This document shows, one piece after another, positions 62,001 through 64,000 of a DNA stretch of 64,000 bases; position 1 is the stretch's first letter; each line of letters starts with the position of its first letter. The translations under genes were made by a program, and so were the position numbers. The notes beneath the pieces are model-generated. The model worked only from the letters and a program-made list of their open reading frames with translations. It had not been told where the DNA came from and made no database searches. The stretch comes from an uncultured Bradyrhizobium sp. (lineage in GTDB: Bacteria; Pseudomonadota; Alphaproteobacteria; Rhizobiales; Xanthobacteraceae). The stretch covers positions 1 to 64,000 of the forward strand of contig NZ_CAKZJO010000100.1 in the NCBI RefSeq assembly GCF_936943645.1, written 5' to 3'.

Positions 62001-62510
62001 ATGTCCGAGATCTCCACCCGCGATGCGGCCCGCGACGGCACGAGGGACGCTGCCAGAGACACCGCCAGAGAGACGGCGCGGGAGACCGCCATGTCGGTCG
62101 CTGCGATCTCGTCGGAGCGGACCGAGTCCGACGACAATGTCTGGACGCGCCGCCTGGTGCTGTTCCTGCGGGTGATGGCGCTGCTGTCGATCCTCAAGGG
62201 GCTCTATCACTGGGCGCAGGTCACCGGCTTCGTCGGCGGCGAGGACGAGGCGTTCGAGAACCAGTCGATGGCTTGGCAGGCCGCCACCGTCTACTTCGCC
62301 GTGATCGAGCTCGTCGCGGCGGTCGGCCTGTGGCTGGCAACGCCATGGGGCGCGGTGGTGTGGCTGACCACCGTGGTGTCGATGGCGGTGATCGAGCTGA
62401 TGTTCCCGGGAATCTACGGCGGCAGCCTGATCGTCGTCGGCGTCGAAGCCTTCATGCTCGCCGCCTATCTCGCGCTGGCCTGGATGGCCGCGCGCGAACG
62501 GCCGCCGTAG
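62001..62510 (+). CDS. Membrane protein, DUF6163-like, with RDxARD repeats
   Basis: 169 residues. The N-terminus has four or five RDxARD/RETA repeats (RDAARDGTRDAARDTARETA), then a region with four hydrophobic helices (RLVLFLRVMALLSILKGLYHWA, VYFAVIELVAAVGLWLATP, VVWLTTVVSMAVIELMFP and LIVVGVEAFMLAAYLALAWM). The membrane part fits the DUF6163 family. Function unknown. It is divergent from hemB. Confidence 0.78.
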   Translation: MSEISTRDAARDGTRDAARDTARETARETAMSVAAISSERTESDDNVWTRRLVLFLRVMALLSILKGLYHWAQVTGFVGGEDEAFENQSMAWQAATVYFAVIELVAAVGLWLATPWGAVVWLTTVVSMAVIELMFPGIYGGSLIVVGVEAFMLAAYLALAWMAARERPP

Positions 62511-62534
62511 GGCGGCTCGCAAATATCGAAAATG

Positions 62535-62660
62535 CTCTCGTGCCCCGGACGCTGCGCAGCACGCAGTGATGCGCCGCTGAGCCGGGGCCCATCTCTCCGA
62601 GATCTCGTTTGTGGCTTTCTGGGTCCCGGATGTTCGCTCCGCTCGTCCGGGACACGAGAG
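62535..62660. repeat. Inverted-repeat element, family C (second copy)
   Basis: Arms CTCTCGTGCCCCGGAC and GTCCGGGACACGAGAG (15 of 16 pairing) enclose CTGCGCAGC, GCTGAGCCGGGGCCC and GGGTCCCGGATG. It is shorter than the copy at 37053-37237. The gene-free stretch continues to 63023 with an AT-rich part (62880-62940) that may carry the ldtR promoter. Confidence 0.75.
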
Positions 62661-62992
62661 CGGGGCCTGCTTCGTCCTGCCCGTTTGGTTGACCGCTGGT
62701 TGCCTAAAATTTGCGGTAAGTTTTCGTTGACCAGCCGGTTCCGCCACAGCTCTTACGCGCGCGTTTCGAAACGGGGCGGGGCTGTTCTGGAATGCGACAG
62801 TTGGGCCGGACGGAGGGTGAACAGGACCTTGCGAAGGTCAACAGAGGGTTGCGAAAAGTGCTTGTGGCACAGGCTTAATCCGCAATTCACTGTCTTAAAT
62901 TCATGATCTCTTTATTCTCTTATTTAAGCCGATCTTCAAACGCGCCCCTTAAGTTGCACCTATCAGACGGGACACAAGTTTCGTCGAATAAG

Positions 62993-63009
62993 TGTCGATA
63001 AAAACGACA
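62993..63009 (+). promoter_or_regulatory. Candidate operator upstream of ldtR
   Basis: Inverted repeat TGTCG-ATAAAAA-CGACA, about 15 bases before the ldtR ATG. MarR regulators commonly bind such palindromes and repress themselves; this is inference from position. Confidence 0.4.
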
Positions 63010-63023
63010 ACAGGGGAAGTGTC

Positions 63024-63542
63024 ATGATGAAAGCCGTCGCAACTGCGGCAGATACCGCAGAGCGCGTCTCCGGCCAGCAGGGTTCGGTGCAGTCGCTCTA
63101 TCTGGAAGCTTTGACTCTGGTGGAGCGGCTGCATCGCCGGCTCCTCGACGTGATCAAGGACGAATTCGATCGCCGGGGCCGCGCGGACATCAACTCGGTG
63201 CAAGCGCTCCTGCTCTACAACATCGGCGACAAGGAGCTGACCGCGGGCGAGCTGCGCACGCGCGGTTACTATCTCGGCTCCAACGTTTCCTACAATCTGA
63301 AGAAGCTCGTCGAGCTCGGCTTCCTCGATCATCAGCGCTCGCGCGTCGATCGCCGCTCGGTGCGCATCCGCCTGACCCCGCAGGGCCAGGAAGTCCGCCG
63401 CATCGTCGATGCGCTTTATCAGAAGCACGTCAAGACGGTCGAGCAGGTCGGCGGCATCTCGGGCGAGGAGTTCTCGACCCTCAACAAGTCGCTGCATCGC
63501 CTCGAGCGGTTCTGGACCGACCAGATCCTGTATCGCCTCTGA
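63024..63542 (+). CDS. ldtR: MarR family winged-helix regulator, LdtR-like
   Basis: 172-residue regulator. The winged-helix core is SVQALLLYNIGDKELTAGELRTRGYYLGSNVSYNLKKLVELGFLDHQRSRVDRRSVRIRLT, matching the LdtR family of Hyphomicrobiales, which controls an L,D-transpeptidase and envelope stress genes. Adjacent ATGs at 63024 and 63027 both follow GGGGAAG. A terminator follows 76 bases after the stop. Confidence 0.9.
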   Translation: MMKAVATAADTAERVSGQQGSVQSLYLEALTLVERLHRRLLDVIKDEFDRRGRADINSVQALLLYNIGDKELTAGELRTRGYYLGSNVSYNLKKLVELGFLDHQRSRVDRRSVRIRLTPQGQEVRRIVDALYQKHVKTVEQVGGISGEEFSTLNKSLHRLERFWTDQILYRL

Positions 63543-63618
63543 TTTTTCCAAGGGACAAGGCCAAGCCGGCCCGCAACAAGACCGGCAAGCCTCCCGAAAC
63601 GTGCCTGACTTCCCCAAG

Positions 63619-63660
63619 CGCGCTGGCCCGGAGTTGCCCCGGACCGGCGCGTTTTCATTT
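63619..63660 (+). terminator. Terminator after ldtR
   Basis: A 13-bp stem (CGCGCTGGCCCGG with its complement, one G-U pair and one C-A mismatch) is followed by TTTTCATTT. Confidence 0.75.
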
Positions 63661-63740
63661 TGCACCTGCGAAAAAATTCGCGGCTGCGAGGAACCAGTTC
63701 CGCCCCTGGCGCTTATCTCCTTCGGATCGGAGACATTGCG

Positions 63741-63977
63741 ATGCTGATCGAGCGCGGGCTTCAGGCGATGAACGTGGAACTCGTGAGCGAGGCCTACGCC
63801 ATCGCCGCGAACTACCTTCGCCGCTCCGGCGCCATCCCCGATACGCTCGTCACCAACGAACGCCTGCTCGAGGTGATCATCAAGCTGATCCAGCACGGTG
63901 AATTCAACAAGATCAGGCTCGCCAACAAGGCGATATCGAGGTTTCAGGCGGAGTCTGAGGTCCGCGCGGTTGCCTGA
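63741..63977 (+). CDS. Small conserved hypothetical protein
   Basis: 78 residues: LIERGLQAMNVELVSEAYAIAANYLRRSGAIPDTLVTNERLLEVIIKLIQHGEFNKIRLANKAISRF. It is largely helical with a positively charged centre, no signal peptide. CGGAGA lies 9 bases before the ATG. I recall similar small proteins next to LdtR-type regulators in rhizobia; function unknown. The window ends shortly after. Confidence 0.7.
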   Translation: MLIERGLQAMNVELVSEAYAIAANYLRRSGAIPDTLVTNERLLEVIIKLIQHGEFNKIRLANKAISRFQAESEVRAVA

Positions 63978-64000
63978 TCAACAGTCCCAAACCATCGACG

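Overview
The window looks like a chromosomal segment of a Bradyrhizobium-type alphaproteobacterium (order Hyphomicrobiales). The grounds are high GC with large antisense open frames, a Porin_2-type outer membrane porin, an LdtR-type MarR regulator, a HemB with an aspartate-rich (Mg-type) metal site like that known from B. japonicum, a gatC-gatA-gatB cluster with small interleaved genes, and several palindromic intergenic repeat families that I associate with this genus. No rRNA, CRISPR array, transposase or integrase gene was seen. One tRNA gene, tRNA-Ser(GCU), is present.

Layout. 1-10.6 kb: a VanX-like dipeptidase, an AidB-like acyl-CoA dehydrogenase, a CPBP membrane protease, an AEC transporter, ruvX, an unusual trypsin-like protease/nuclease fusion, and a LysR regulator divergent from two tandem nitronate-monooxygenase paralogues. 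10.6-16.6 kb: the gatCAB amidotransferase genes with two small interleaved genes, then a gene-poor stretch with a 30-residue Lys/Ala-rich peptide and small conserved genes. 16.7-22 kb: tRNA-Ser, the porin with a clear terminator, and a soluble lytic transglycosylase with a long Lys/Ala/Pro-rich region. 22-26 kb: dapA-mscL-smpB-peroxiredoxin, and a family-5 uracil-DNA glycosylase with a NYN-domain protein. 26-37 kb: a housekeeping block rpoZ, rsh, pdxJ-acpS, lepB-rnc-era-(membrane protein), recO, parC, with many ATGA-type overlaps. 37-50.7 kb: accessory metabolism and metals: GMC oxidoreductase, chrB-chrA, dmeF, an MBL-fold enzyme, two MFS transporters, a class III cyclase, and mntH with a candidate Mur/Fur operator.

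50.7-59 kb is the most unusual part. Four genes with start/stop overlaps or a 20-bp gap form one operon: a 1065-residue zinc-ribbon/class III cyclase/AAA ATPase/TPR-like protein, a cytochrome P450 without the usual oxygen-activating I-helix residues, a five-helix membrane protein of unrecognised family, and a DyP-type haem peroxidase. A candidate promoter framed by two TTCAATTG boxes lies about 300 bases upstream. I know no described pathway for this combination. It is my main candidate for an uncharacterised system, perhaps peroxide-dependent oxidation of a lipid or other hydrophobic substrate at the membrane.

59-64 kb returns to core genes: bpt (N-end rule transferase), an RDD protein, hemB, a DUF6163-like membrane protein, ldtR and a small conserved gene. 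Intergenic regions across the window carry at least five families of inverted-repeat elements, several present twice, including one composite copy in which one family appears inserted in another.
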